Below are positions 34,655 to 43,036 of a DNA stretch of 64,000 nucleotides, in pieces; within the stretch, counting starts at the first letter, position 1; each line of letters begins with the position of its first letter. Below the pieces are notes generated by a model. That model saw nothing but the letters and a program-made list of their open reading frames with translations. It was not told where the DNA came from and searched no databases. The stretch is from Clostridium sp. D53t1_180928_C8. GTDB taxonomy: Bacteria > Bacillota > Clostridia > Clostridiales > Clostridiaceae. The translations under genes were made by a program, and so were the position numbers. The DNA lies in the NCBI RefSeq assembly GCF_015667795.1, contig NZ_JADPEL010000009.1:1-64000 (forward strand), in the 5' to 3' direction.

Positions 34655-37531
34655 ATGTACACTAATAAAAATTCAAATGTTTTAGATGTTCTTCTTAAAG
34701 ATAGAAATAAAGAAGAGTTAAAAATAGAAATCTATTTAAATAAAATAGATTATAAAGGACAACTTTCTATAGAATTTAAAATTGGTTTAAAAAACACTTC
34801 ATCTAATAAACTAAATATAATTAGAGATATAAGACAATTTTTAGTTTATTACGAAAATAATATAACATTAAAATATAGCAATGACTTTACCTTTGATATG
34901 AATAAGCAGTATTTCTCTAGCAAGGACATTGCTTTAATTGATTTTATTTATGAACTTTATGAAATGGAAGGTAATAAACCTAAATATCTAAAATCAAATG
35001 ATAGATTAATAGAAGGAAAATACATATATCCACCTAAATTTCTAATAAAGGATTTTTTTTATACTATAAAAGATCACCGTACTTATTTTAATGAAGGCTT
35101 CTATAGTAGACCTGTTGATTGTGAGATTGTAATTGATAATCCATATATAGAAATGAATTTAGAATATATAGATAAAGAGTATAAGCTACAACTTATGTCT
35201 GATCTGCCTATGATTTTAAACAACAATTATAATATCTTATTTAATGGTGCTACTGTATATCTACCACAAAAAAACTTTATTAATAAAATAAAACCATATT
35301 ACGAAATTTTCAAAAAAGATAATAAAGTTATTATTCCTAAAACTGAAGAAGAAAGAGTGTTAAAAGAACTTATACCAACACTTAATAATATAAGTGATAA
35401 TTTAATATTATCTTCAAATATCAAAAATAAAGTTGTTTTAGCTAAACCCAAGTTTAACTTTTATTTTGATAGAGAAAATAACTTTGTATTAATGACATTA
35501 AAAGTTCAATATGATAAATATGAATTCAATATATTTAATGAATTTGATGAAAAAATAATATATAGGGATTTTAATAAAGAGCAAGAAATTATGTCTGCTT
35601 TAAAAGCTCTTGGCTTTGATTATATTAACAATAAATATTATTTAACATTAGGTGATGATTACATATATAATTTCTTTAAAAACAAAATTCATGAACTTCA
35701 AAAGTTTGGTGAAGTTTATTATTCAGAGAATTTTAAAGGTATTCGTAAAATAGATTCTAAAGGCATAATAGGAAATATATCTGCAGGAAAATATGACTAT
35801 TTTGAATTAAAATTTGATATAAAAGATATACCTGCTTTTGAAATAAGCAATATTTTAAGAGCTTTTAGAGATAATTTAAAATATTATAAACTTGAAAATG
35901 GAGATTATCTTGATCTAGAATCAATAGAATTGAATAACTTTTTAAAACTAATAGATAACCTTAATTCTTGTAATGATATAGAAAATAACACTATTGATTT
36001 TCATAAAAGCAAAGGATTATATGCAAATGAATTTATAAAAGAAAATAACATTAAGTTTTTAAAAGGTCTAGGTTATTTAAGAACTCTAAAGACCCAATTT
36101 AATAATATTAATAAGTTAAAATATGATATTCCAAAAGAATTTATTGGAGAACTTAGAAAATATCAATATACAGGATACTGTTTTTTAAAAACTTTATACG
36201 AACTAGGTTTTGGTGGAATATTAGGTGACGAAATGGGATTAGGTAAAACTATACAAACTATTGCCTTTATAGCCTCTATTAAAGATAAACCATCATTAAT
36301 TATTGCGCCCTCTTCATTAGTATTAAACTGGAAACAAGAGTTTAGTAAATTTGCTCCTGAATTGAATGTAAAACTAGTTACAGGTCATAAGGATGATAGA
36401 AAGAAACTACTTAATAATATTGATAATTTGGATGTTCTAATAACTACTTATTCAACATTTAAAAATGATATAGAAGCATATTTAAATATTGATTTTAATT
36501 GTATCATATTAGATGAAGCTCAAAATATAAAGAATTACTCATCTCAAAATGCAGTATATGTAAAGAAGCTTAAATGTAAAAGTAGATTTGCCCTTACAGG
36601 GACTCCAATAGAAAATTCCTTATTAGAGTTATGGTCTATATTTGATTTTATAATGCCTGGATACTTATTTGATAGAGATACTTTTATAGTAAAGTATTAT
36701 AGACGTTTTATGGATAATAATGAATTATCAACAGAATTTAAGAATTTGATAAAACCTTTTATATTAAGAAGATTAAAAAAAGATGTTCTTAAAGAACTTC
36801 CAGCTAAAATTGAAAAAATTATTGAAGTAGAACTTCCTAAGTCTCAACAAAAAATATATAGTATTTATAATAATAAAGTTATTGATTTAATTGAAAAAAA
36901 AATACGTGATGATGAGTTTTCAAATGGGAAAATAGAAGTACTATCATATATAACAAAACTAAGACAAGTAGCACTTGATCCAAGTGTTGTTTTAGATAAC
37001 TATGAAGGAAATAGTGGTAAAATAGATGCTCTAATAGAAATATTAAATCAGGCAAATGATGAAGGCCATAAAATACTAGTTTTTTCTCAATTTACATCTG
37101 TTTTAAGTAATATAAAAAGGCGATTGGAAATAGAAGGTTTGAAATATTGTTATTTAGATGGTACACTGTCACAGAAGAAAAGAAGTGAAGAGGTAATCAA
37201 ATTTAATGAAAGTGATATACCTATATTTCTAATAAGCTTAAAAGCTGGAGGTACTGGATTGAATCTACAAAGTGCAGATATTGTTATACACTTTGATCCA
37301 TGGTGGAATCCATCTGTTGAAGCACAGGCTAGCGATAGAGCTCATAGAATAGGACAAAAAAATATTGTTGAAGTTATAAAGCTTATAGCTAAGGATACAG
37401 TTGAAGAAAAAGTTATTAAGTTACAAAATGAGAAAAAACAATTAATAAATAAAATTCTAGATAATAATTCTCTAGATATTAATAATATTTTTGAATTATC
37501 AAAAGATGAAATACTAAGGTTATTTGAATAA
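34655..37531 (+). CDS. SNF2/RapA-type helicase-like ATPase lacking a SWIM region
   Basis: 958 residues. The C-terminal half is a SNF2 motor: Walker A GDEMGLGKTIQTIAFIAS near residue 525, motif II DEAQ in ILDEAQNIKNYSSQ, ALTGTPIENSLLELWSIFDF (motif III), LVFSQFTSVL (motif IV), SLKAGGTGLNLQSADIVIHF (motif V) and DRAHRIGQ (motif VI). SNF2 proteins translocate on double-stranded DNA. Many clostridial relatives are near 1,080 residues and start with a cysteine-rich SWIM zinc finger; none is visible here. AAGGAGAGG precedes the ATG. Monocistronic or with the TPR gene 43 bases downstream. Confidence 0.93.
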   Translation: MYTNKNSNVLDVLLKDRNKEELKIEIYLNKIDYKGQLSIEFKIGLKNTSSNKLNIIRDIRQFLVYYENNITLKYSNDFTFDMNKQYFSSKDIALIDFIYELYEMEGNKPKYLKSNDRLIEGKYIYPPKFLIKDFFYTIKDHRTYFNEGFYSRPVDCEIVIDNPYIEMNLEYIDKEYKLQLMSDLPMILNNNYNILFNGATVYLPQKNFINKIKPYYEIFKKDNKVIIPKTEEERVLKELIPTLNNISDNLILSSNIKNKVVLAKPKFNFYFDRENNFVLMTLKVQYDKYEFNIFNEFDEKIIYRDFNKEQEIMSALKALGFDYINNKYYLTLGDDYIYNFFKNKIHELQKFGEVYYSENFKGIRKIDSKGIIGNISAGKYDYFELKFDIKDIPAFEISNILRAFRDNLKYYKLENGDYLDLESIELNNFLKLIDNLNSCNDIENNTIDFHKSKGLYANEFIKENNIKFLKGLGYLRTLKTQFNNINKLKYDIPKEFIGELRKYQYTGYCFLKTLYELGFGGILGDEMGLGKTIQTIAFIASIKDKPSLIIAPSSLVLNWKQEFSKFAPELNVKLVTGHKDDRKKLLNNIDNLDVLITTYSTFKNDIEAYLNIDFNCIILDEAQNIKNYSSQNAVYVKKLKCKSRFALTGTPIENSLLELWSIFDFIMPGYLFDRDTFIVKYYRRFMDNNELSTEFKNLIKPFILRRLKKDVLKELPAKIEKIIEVELPKSQQKIYSIYNNKVIDLIEKKIRDDEFSNGKIEVLSYITKLRQVALDPSVVLDNYEGNSGKIDALIEILNQANDEGHKILVFSQFTSVLSNIKRRLEIEGLKYCYLDGTLSQKKRSEEVIKFNESDIPIFLISLKAGGTGLNLQSADIVIHFDPWWNPSVEAQASDRAHRIGQKNIVEVIKLIAKDTVEEKVIKLQNEKKQLINKILDNNSLDINNIFELSKDEILRLFE

Positions 37532-37574
37532 ATTTAATAATGTTTACTAAAATTTAATAAGAAGAGGTACTCTA

Positions 37575-38351
37575 ATGGAATTAAATAAAGAGTTTTTAGA
37601 AAAATATAATGATTTAATGAATGAAGATGTTGAATTAGCTCTAGACTTTTCATTAAATGCACTAAAAGAAAGTAACAACTCAGATTTCTATGCTTATATT
37701 GCTGATTGCTATATGTCATTAGATGAATTTGATAAAGCTGTAAATATATTAGAAAAGGCATTATCTAATAATTGTACTAACAGTACATATACTAAAAGTT
37801 TATTAGGTGAATCTTTATTTTATTTAAATAAATTTGAAGAAAGTAAATCTATATTTGAAAGCTTAAAATTAGAAAATCCAAATAGCTTTTTTGTTACTGC
37901 TTACTTAATTGATATAAATATTAATTTAAATAAATACTCAGAAGCTATTAAATTAGGAGAAAATATTTTAAATTCAAATGTACTAGATAGTAATGATACT
38001 GCATATATATTAGTTAATCTAGGATGGATTAATTTAAAATACTTTAATAATAATGATGAAGCATTAAAATACTTTAATAAAGCTATAAATATTGATGAAA
38101 ATATAGGTAGAGCCTATATTGGATTAGCTCAATATTACTTTAATATTGGAGAATACACTAACTCACTAATAAATTATGAAAAAGCAATCGATTTACAAGA
38201 AGGAACCATAGATGTTTACTTTGGTATTGCAATGTGCTATAAAGCATTAAAACAATATGATGATGCTTTGAGTTATTTATATATAGTACATGATGCTGAT
38301 AGCACCAATGAAACATATATAAATGAAATAAAAGAAATAGAAAAATTATAA
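37575..38351 (+). CDS. TPR-repeat protein
   Basis: 258 residues built of about six tetratricopeptide repeats, for example SDFYAYIADCYMSLDEFDKA, FNKAINIDENIGRAYIGLAQ and DVYFGIAMCYKALKQYDDAL. No signal peptide, so a cytosolic scaffold for protein-protein contacts. Starts 43 bases after the SNF2 gene behind GAAGAGG and may be co-transcribed with it; whether they interact is unknown. Confidence 0.88.
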   Translation: MELNKEFLEKYNDLMNEDVELALDFSLNALKESNNSDFYAYIADCYMSLDEFDKAVNILEKALSNNCTNSTYTKSLLGESLFYLNKFEESKSIFESLKLENPNSFFVTAYLIDININLNKYSEAIKLGENILNSNVLDSNDTAYILVNLGWINLKYFNNNDEALKYFNKAINIDENIGRAYIGLAQYYFNIGEYTNSLINYEKAIDLQEGTIDVYFGIAMCYKALKQYDDALSYLYIVHDADSTNETYINEIKEIEKL

Positions 38352-38402
38352 TTTTGAATTAAGTTTTAAAAAAGTGATTATACTAAGGTTGAGGTGATAC
38401 TT

Positions 38403-38753
38403 ATGTACCAAAGTATAGGAATAAACTTAAGCAAAAAATTAGATGCAGCTACAAAAAAAATAAAAGTTCCTGCTATTACTCAAAGATCATATTATAAGGA
38501 TTCAGATAATTGTGAAGAAGAATATATTAATCTTTATAAATATAATTGTGATGATAATAACACTGATAATAATTTTGATTATTTAGATGATGATTATAAT
38601 GAATCTATAGATAGTGATTCAGAATGTGCATGTGGATATTCTGATTTATTTATGGATAAAATAAAAAACATTGATTCTAAAGTTGTTATTATGGCTGGAG
38701 TAGGAGCTTTAATAGGATTTATTGGTTTGTATAAATTGCTTAAAAGAAGATAA
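38403..38753 (+). CDS. Hypothetical C-terminally anchored small protein
   Basis: 116 residues. A basic N-terminal stretch (INLSKKLDAATKKIKVPAI) is followed by a highly acidic, Asn/Asp-rich middle (about 35-75). A C-terminal membrane segment, VVIMAGVGALIGFIGLYKLL, ends in KRR: a tail-anchor-like layout with the bulk in the cytosol. The ATG at 38403 fits GAGGTGA better than an in-frame ATT/ATG upstream. Family not recognised. Confidence 0.7.
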   Translation: MYQSIGINLSKKLDAATKKIKVPAITQRSYYKDSDNCEEEYINLYKYNCDDNNTDNNFDYLDDDYNESIDSDSECACGYSDLFMDKIKNIDSKVVIMAGVGALIGFIGLYKLLKRR

Positions 38754-38771
38754 AATATTTATAAATATTTT

Positions 38772-38808
38772 AAAATAAGCGTCGTAAATTTTTAACGACG
38801 CTTATTTT
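38772..38808 (+). terminator. Terminator after the small anchored-protein gene
   Basis: A 14-bp stem, AAAATAAGCGTCGT with its complement, then TTTT. Confidence 0.85.
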
Positions 38809-38870
38809 ATCTAAATATACTAAATCCTATAAATCTATTTATTTTAAAAAATTATTAAGGAGATTTTTAA

Positions 38871-39398
38871 ATGAAGGAAATTATAATTTGTGTTGATAAA
38901 AACGACAATGAAGTAGGGCATATAGAAAAGATGGATGCTCATATAAAAGGACTACTTCATAGAGCTTTATCAATATTTGTTTTTAATGAAAAGAATGAAC
39001 TGTTATTACAAAAAAGATATAGTGGAAAGTATCACTCTCCAGGTCTTTGGACAAATACTTGTTGTACACACCCAAATAAAGATGAAAATACTGATGATGC
39101 AGCTGTAAGAAGATTACAAGAAGAAATGGGATTTTCTTGTGATTTAAAAGAAGTATTTTCTTTTATATACTATATAAAGTTCGATAATGATCTTATTGAA
39201 CATGAATTTGATCATGTATACTTTGGTAGATACTCTAATGAAATATCAATAAATCCTTTAGAAGTTGAAGATTATAAATGGATATCCTTAGATAATATAA
39301 AAGTTGATCTTAAAACTAATCCTGACAATTATACTTTTTGGTTTAAATATATAATAGAAAATCATATAAAAGAAATAGAAGAAAATTTAAACTTTTAA
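38871..39398 (+). CDS. idi: Isopentenyl-diphosphate delta-isomerase, type I
   Basis: Interconverts IPP and DMAPP. 175 residues, Nudix-fold type I enzyme: KGLLHRALSIFVFNEKNELL, the metal and catalytic Cys region LWTNTCCTHP near residue 66, RRLQEEMGF (Nudix-like helix) and EHEFDHVYFG with the catalytic Glu pair. Firmicutes more often carry the unrelated flavin-dependent type II enzyme or none, so a type I enzyme is notable. AAGGAGAT precedes the ATG. IspH is encoded at 61 kb of the same window. Confidence 0.93.
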   Translation: MKEIIICVDKNDNEVGHIEKMDAHIKGLLHRALSIFVFNEKNELLLQKRYSGKYHSPGLWTNTCCTHPNKDENTDDAAVRRLQEEMGFSCDLKEVFSFIYYIKFDNDLIEHEFDHVYFGRYSNEISINPLEVEDYKWISLDNIKVDLKTNPDNYTFWFKYIIENHIKEIEENLNF

Positions 39399-39501
39399 AT
39401 AAAGCTTTTATACACTAAAACTATTGTAAGTAAATTAATAGTAATATAAAATATTTTATATGAAAATCTAATTATTTTACGAATGAAAGGAAATACACCA
39501 T

Positions 39502-39846
39502 ATGAATAACCAAAAACCACAAGAATATATAGCAAATATAGCAAAAGCATCATCTTACTTTGCATTAAAGAACGGTCCTATAAAAGACTTATATAAAGAT
39601 GGTAAAATTTCTGAAGAGGACATGAATACTATTCAAGCATATATGCAAAATCATTTAGCTTATCTTTATACAGTATTACTTGAAGAAAATAATCTTAAAA
39701 AGTTTGACTTAGTAATTAGCACTATGAATAAATTTTATGTTGATGATAAACAAGAAGTATTATTAGAAGATGATGGTTTTGATAAATTTTATGAAAACTT
39801 ATTTCCACAAGTATCAAATATAACAATTAATAATATAAAAAAATAA
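39502..39846 (+). CDS. Hypothetical 114-residue helical protein
   Basis: Soluble, mainly helical, slightly acidic. Segments such as IANIAKASSYFALKNGPIKD and AYMQNHLAYLYTVLLEEN suggest a small helical bundle. No family recognised. A GAAAGGAAA site precedes the ATG. Its stop is immediately followed by the promoter of the T-box leader, so it ends a transcription unit, though without an obvious terminator. Confidence 0.7.
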   Translation: MNNQKPQEYIANIAKASSYFALKNGPIKDLYKDGKISEEDMNTIQAYMQNHLAYLYTVLLEENNLKKFDLVISTMNKFYVDDKQEVLLEDDGFDKFYENLFPQVSNITINNIKK

Positions 39847-39848
39847 TG

Positions 39849-39877
39849 TTGACTTTTACCTAATTTATGGATATTAT
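39849..39877 (+). promoter_or_regulatory. Promoter of the T-box/trpP unit
   Basis: TTGACT (39849-39854), a 17-base spacer and TATTAT (39872-39877), with a predicted start near 39884. Confidence 0.75.
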
Positions 39878-39883
39878 ATTATT

Positions 39884-40168
39884 AATAAAAGAAATTTAAA
39901 TTCTTAGACAAGGGATAGTAGTATATTGTAGCTTTATTAAAGAGAGTTAAGGATGGTGAGATCTTAACAAGAAGACTTTATATGAATGGGCCTTAGAGAA
40001 GTAAAGGGAAAAGATATCTTAGTACCGGAAACCGTAACCTACACGTTATAGTAGGACAAGTATGATAGTACTTGGTTTTAAGTGATGAAATTTATTATTT
40101 ATTTTTCATAAATTAGGTGGTACCGCGGATTATTTACTCCGTCCTATATTATAGGACGGAGTTTTTTT
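39884..40168 (+). promoter_or_regulatory. T-box riboswitch, tryptophan-type specifier
   Basis: A tRNA-sensing leader that permits read-through when uncharged tRNA binds. Landmarks in order: the Stem I base CTTTA (39932-39936) with TAAAG (40002-40006), an inner stem TAAGG (39948-39952) with CCTTA (39991-39995), and the specifier loop GAA-TGG-G with TGG at 39987-39989. The conserved T-box AGGTGGTACCGCGG follows at 40115-40128, then a terminator at 40136-40168. TGG predicts tRNA-Trp, consistent with the tryptophan transporter downstream. The specifier was assigned by eye from the pairing and downstream gene. Confidence 0.92.
40136..40168 (+). terminator. Conditional terminator of the T-box
   Basis: A 12-bp perfect stem (ACTCCGTCCTAT with its complement), a 3-base loop and a T run. 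It competes with the antiterminator built around the T-box sequence just upstream. Confidence 0.92.
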
Positions 40169-40192
40169 ATTTATAATAATAAATCAATATTT

Positions 40193-40227
40193 AAGGAGGT
40201 GATTAATATGGTATGAACAATAGCTAA
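40193..40227 (+). other. Perfect Shine-Dalgarno with overlapping micro-ORFs
   Basis: AAGGAGGTGAT (40193-40203) is a full complement of the 16S rRNA 3' end. Eight bases after its core lies ATG-GTA-TGA (40208-40216), a two-codon ORF. A second ATG overlaps it in another frame and reads ATG-AAC-AAT-AGC-TAA (40213-40227). The real trpP start, with its own AGGAGG, is 56 bases further on. Either a leader control element or the relic of a lost gene start. Confidence 0.55.
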
Positions 40228-40282
40228 ATCAAATATAAAATTTAAAACTCATAATTATTATTTAAATTCAGGAGGAATAAAA

Positions 40283-40834
40283 ATGAAAAGAAATATGAAT
40301 ACAAAAAAAATGGTTATTAACGCTCTTCTTTTAGCTATAGGTGCTATATTACATCAAATTACTCCAGCTCTAGGGTTACCAATGCAACCGGATTTTGCAT
40401 TAGCCATGCTTTTTATAATAATGATAATTAATAACAATGATTATAAAGCCTCAATAATTGCTGCAATAATCACAGGTGTATTTACTGCATTAACAACTAA
40501 ATTTCCTGGCGGTCAGCTTCCTAATATGATAGATAAGATAGTTACTGTAAATTTAATGTATGTTATTTTACTATCTATAAATAAAATAACAGATTCTATA
40601 AAAATTAATGAAAGTATTAAGAAAAACTTATTAGTATTAATCAGTTTTCCACTTGGAACATTAATAAGCGGAAGTACCTTTTTACTATCAGCTCAATATA
40701 TAGTTGGATTACCTGCTAAATTTTCAATACTATTTGTTACTATAGTAATTCCAGCTTTAATAATAAATACAATTGGTGGATTTATTCTTTATCAAACAAT
40801 AAATATATCATTAAAACGAGTTATAAGAGCCTAA
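40283..40834 (+). CDS. trpP: Tryptophan transporter (TrpP/YhaG family)
   Basis: 183 residues with about five or six membrane segments. The sequence follows the TrpP pattern: MVINALLLAIGAILHQITP, the MQPDFALAMLFIIM segment, TALTTKFPGGQLPNMIDKIV and a C-terminal LIINTIGGFILYQ. Such proteins import tryptophan. The tryptophan-type T-box directly upstream supports this substrate: expression would rise when charged tRNA-Trp is scarce. AGGAGGAA precedes the ATG. Confidence 0.9.
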   Translation: MKRNMNTKKMVINALLLAIGAILHQITPALGLPMQPDFALAMLFIIMIINNNDYKASIIAAIITGVFTALTTKFPGGQLPNMIDKIVTVNLMYVILLSINKITDSIKINESIKKNLLVLISFPLGTLISGSTFLLSAQYIVGLPAKFSILFVTIVIPALIINTIGGFILYQTINISLKRVIRA

Positions 40835-40840
40835 AATTTA

Positions 40841-40880
40841 AAAACACAGAATGTAAAATTATTACATTCTGTGTTTTTTT
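40841..40880 (+). terminator. Terminator after trpP
   Basis: A 16-bp stem (AAAACACAGAATGTAA with its complement) and a T run. Confidence 0.9.
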
Positions 40881-41056
40881 ATATATTAAATCTAATATTT
40901 TTAATAATAATGGTACTATTTATTTAATTAGATAAAAATTACCACAATGTATTATCAACATAAAAAACATGTAAAAATACACTATAAAAACTTAAGCATA
41001 TAATATTATATATAAACATATTTTGTCTTAACTATTTTTATAAGGTGAGGTGATTT

Positions 41057-41719
41057 ATGAGTACAATTCATATAGTTACAGGAAATTTAGGAAGCGGCAA
41101 AACAGAATTTTCCATTAATTTAGCAATTAAAGAATCCCTTTCAAACAAAAAGACAGCTCTTATTGACATAGATATTGTTAATCCTTATTTTTGTTCTAGA
41201 GAATATATCGAAATGCTCACATCTTTATATAATATTACAGTTATAGCACCAAACCCCAAGTTAAATAACGCTGAACTTATGATAATGCCTTTTAATATAA
41301 TTACTTGTTTAAAATCTAATTTTGATTCTATTATTATAGACGTTGGAGGAGACCTTGATGGAGTTAAAGCTCTAATTCAATTAAAAAACCAATTAAAAGA
41401 TAACTATAAAATGTATTATATTTTTAATACCGCAAGACCTCAAACTAAAAACTATAATAATTCTATTTATCAAATAAAAGCATTTGAAAATTTATGTAAT
41501 ATGAAGGTAACAGATATAGTTTCTAATACTCATTATGGTTCAAACACTAGAATAACTGACATTATTTACGGAGATTCTCAATCTAAATTAATTTCACAAG
41601 CATTAAATATAAGTTATTCATATTTACTTTGCTTAAAAGAATTTATACCATCCGTTGAAAACCTTATCACTGTTGATATTTTTGAAATTACTAGAAAAGT
41701 AAAATTTCCATGGGATTAA
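41057..41719 (+). CDS. P-loop NTPase associated with 2-oxoacid oxidoreductase
   Basis: 220 residues. A Walker A motif, TGNLGSGKTEFSINLA, lies at the N-terminus. ALIDIDIVNPYFCSREYIEML and IIIDVGGDLDGVKAL resemble the SIMIBI/ParA-MinD class (deviant Walker B followed by VGGD). It has no DNA-binding domain. It lies 19 bases upstream of the ferredoxin subunit gene and appears to be the first gene of the five-gene operon. A role in assembly or cofactor insertion for the oxidoreductase is possible but unproven. AAGGTGAGGTGA precedes the ATG. Confidence 0.8.
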   Translation: MSTIHIVTGNLGSGKTEFSINLAIKESLSNKKTALIDIDIVNPYFCSREYIEMLTSLYNITVIAPNPKLNNAELMIMPFNIITCLKSNFDSIIIDVGGDLDGVKALIQLKNQLKDNYKMYYIFNTARPQTKNYNNSIYQIKAFENLCNMKVTDIVSNTHYGSNTRITDIIYGDSQSKLISQALNISYSYLLCLKEFIPSVENLITVDIFEITRKVKFPWD

Positions 41720-41738
41720 TTATATAGGAGGTTATTTA

Positions 41739-41951
41739 ATGTTTAACGTTACTTTTAGAAAAGATAGATGCAAAGGTTGTGAGCTTTGTGTTAATTTTTG
41801 TCCCCAAAAAATAATTGATATGAATAAAAAAGTTAACGAAAGTGGTTACTATACTCCAATAATATCAGAAGAAAATAAAAATATGTGCATTGGTTGTTCT
41901 TGTTGTGCTAAAGTTTGTCCAGATTCTGCTATAAGTATAGAGAAAAATTAG
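41739..41951 (+). CDS. korD: 2-oxoacid:ferredoxin oxidoreductase, ferredoxin-like delta subunit
   Basis: 70 residues, a small 2[4Fe-4S] ferredoxin. Two cysteine motifs are visible: CKGCELCVNFCP near residues 11-22 and CIGCSCCAKVCP near 49-60. It would pass electrons from the thiamine-diphosphate site to external ferredoxin. AGGAGG precedes the ATG. The alpha subunit starts 14 bases downstream. The symbol follows the Kor naming; Vor would do equally well. Confidence 0.9.
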   Translation: MFNVTFRKDRCKGCELCVNFCPQKIIDMNKKVNESGYYTPIISEENKNMCIGCSCCAKVCPDSAISIEKN

Positions 41952-41965
41952 GAGGATAGATAGCA

Positions 41966-43036
41966 ATGAGTGAAAAGTTTCTTATGAAAGGTAATGAAGT
42001 TATAGGTGAAGCTGCTTTAAAAGCTGGCTGCAAATGCTTCTTTGGATATCCCATAACTCCTCAAACCGAAGTTTTAGCTTACTTATCCAAAGAAATGCCT
42101 AATAGAAGGCGTGTTTTTTTACAAGCAGAAAGTGAAATAGCTGCAATCAATATGATATATGGAGCAGCAGGAACTGGTGTAAGATGTATGACTTCATCTT
42201 CTAGTCCTGGTATAAGCTTAATGTCTGAAGGAATATCCTACTTAGTTGGTGCAAGGTTACCATGCGTAATTATTGATGTTGTTAGAGGTGGTCCAGGGTT
42301 AGGAGGAATTCAGCCTGCTCAAAGTGATTATTTTCAAGTAACTAAAGGTTTAAGTCATGGTGATTTTAATATTCCTGTTTATGCTCCAAATAGCGTGCAA
42401 GAAATTTATGATTTAATTCAAGAAGCCTTTGATGTAGCAGATATTTATAGAACTCCAGTTATGGTTATGGCTGATGGTATGCTAGGCCAAATAATGGAAC
42501 CAATAGAATTTAAGGAAAGAGTTAAAAGACCTCTTCCTGAAAAATCATGGAAGGCTAATGGTTTAAAGGGAAGAAAATCTCATAATATAATAAATTCTCT
42601 TTATTTAGATCCTTTAGAGCTTGAAAACTTAAACACTGAACTTCAAAAGACTTATAGTATTATAGAAGAAAAAGAAGTTAAAGTTGAATTATATAATTGT
42701 GATGAAATTTGCGATTTAATACTAATAGCTTATGGAACAACATCACGAATATGTAAAACAGTTATTAAAGAAGCCAAGGAACTTGGACTAAATCTAGGTT
42801 TAATCCGCCCAATTACATTATGGCCATTTCCAACTGAAACAATAAGAAATACAGTTGCTAAAACAAAAAATGGATTTTTGTGCATTGAAATGTCCTGTGG
42901 TCAAATGGTTGAAGATGTACAATTAGCTGTAAATGGGAAATGTAACGTAAACTTCTACGGTCGAACAGGTGGAATAGTTCCTACTCCAGAAGAAATAATA
43001 AATTATATTAATTGTAATTGGGGGAGTACTAAATGA
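41966..43036 (+). CDS. korA: 2-oxoacid:ferredoxin oxidoreductase alpha subunit (VorB/KorA)
   Basis: 356 residues. Pyrimidine-binding domain start GNEVIGEAALKAGCKCFFGYPITPQTE, then TSSSSPGISLMSEGISYL, VRGGPGLGGIQPAQSDYFQ and MADGMLGQIMEPI. With the beta, gamma and delta subunits it would oxidatively decarboxylate a 2-oxoacid to its acyl-CoA, reducing ferredoxin. The substrate (2-oxoglutarate or branched-chain 2-oxoacids) cannot be fixed from sequence; the four-gene split form is shared by Kor and Vor. The end overlaps korB by 4 bases (ATGA). Confidence 0.92.
   Translation: MSEKFLMKGNEVIGEAALKAGCKCFFGYPITPQTEVLAYLSKEMPNRRRVFLQAESEIAAINMIYGAAGTGVRCMTSSSSPGISLMSEGISYLVGARLPCVIIDVVRGGPGLGGIQPAQSDYFQVTKGLSHGDFNIPVYAPNSVQEIYDLIQEAFDVADIYRTPVMVMADGMLGQIMEPIEFKERVKRPLPEKSWKANGLKGRKSHNIINSLYLDPLELENLNTELQKTYSIIEEKEVKVELYNCDEICDLILIAYGTTSRICKTVIKEAKELGLNLGLIRPITLWPFPTETIRNTVAKTKNGFLCIEMSCGQMVEDVQLAVNGKCNVNFYGRTGGIVPTPEEIINYINCNWGSTK

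Noticed and set aside
34655-38753. Defence island around the SNF2 helicase
   Set aside because: No nuclease, methyltransferase, reverse transcriptase or toxin-like gene nearby; flanks are a transporter and idi, so a housekeeping setting is more likely.
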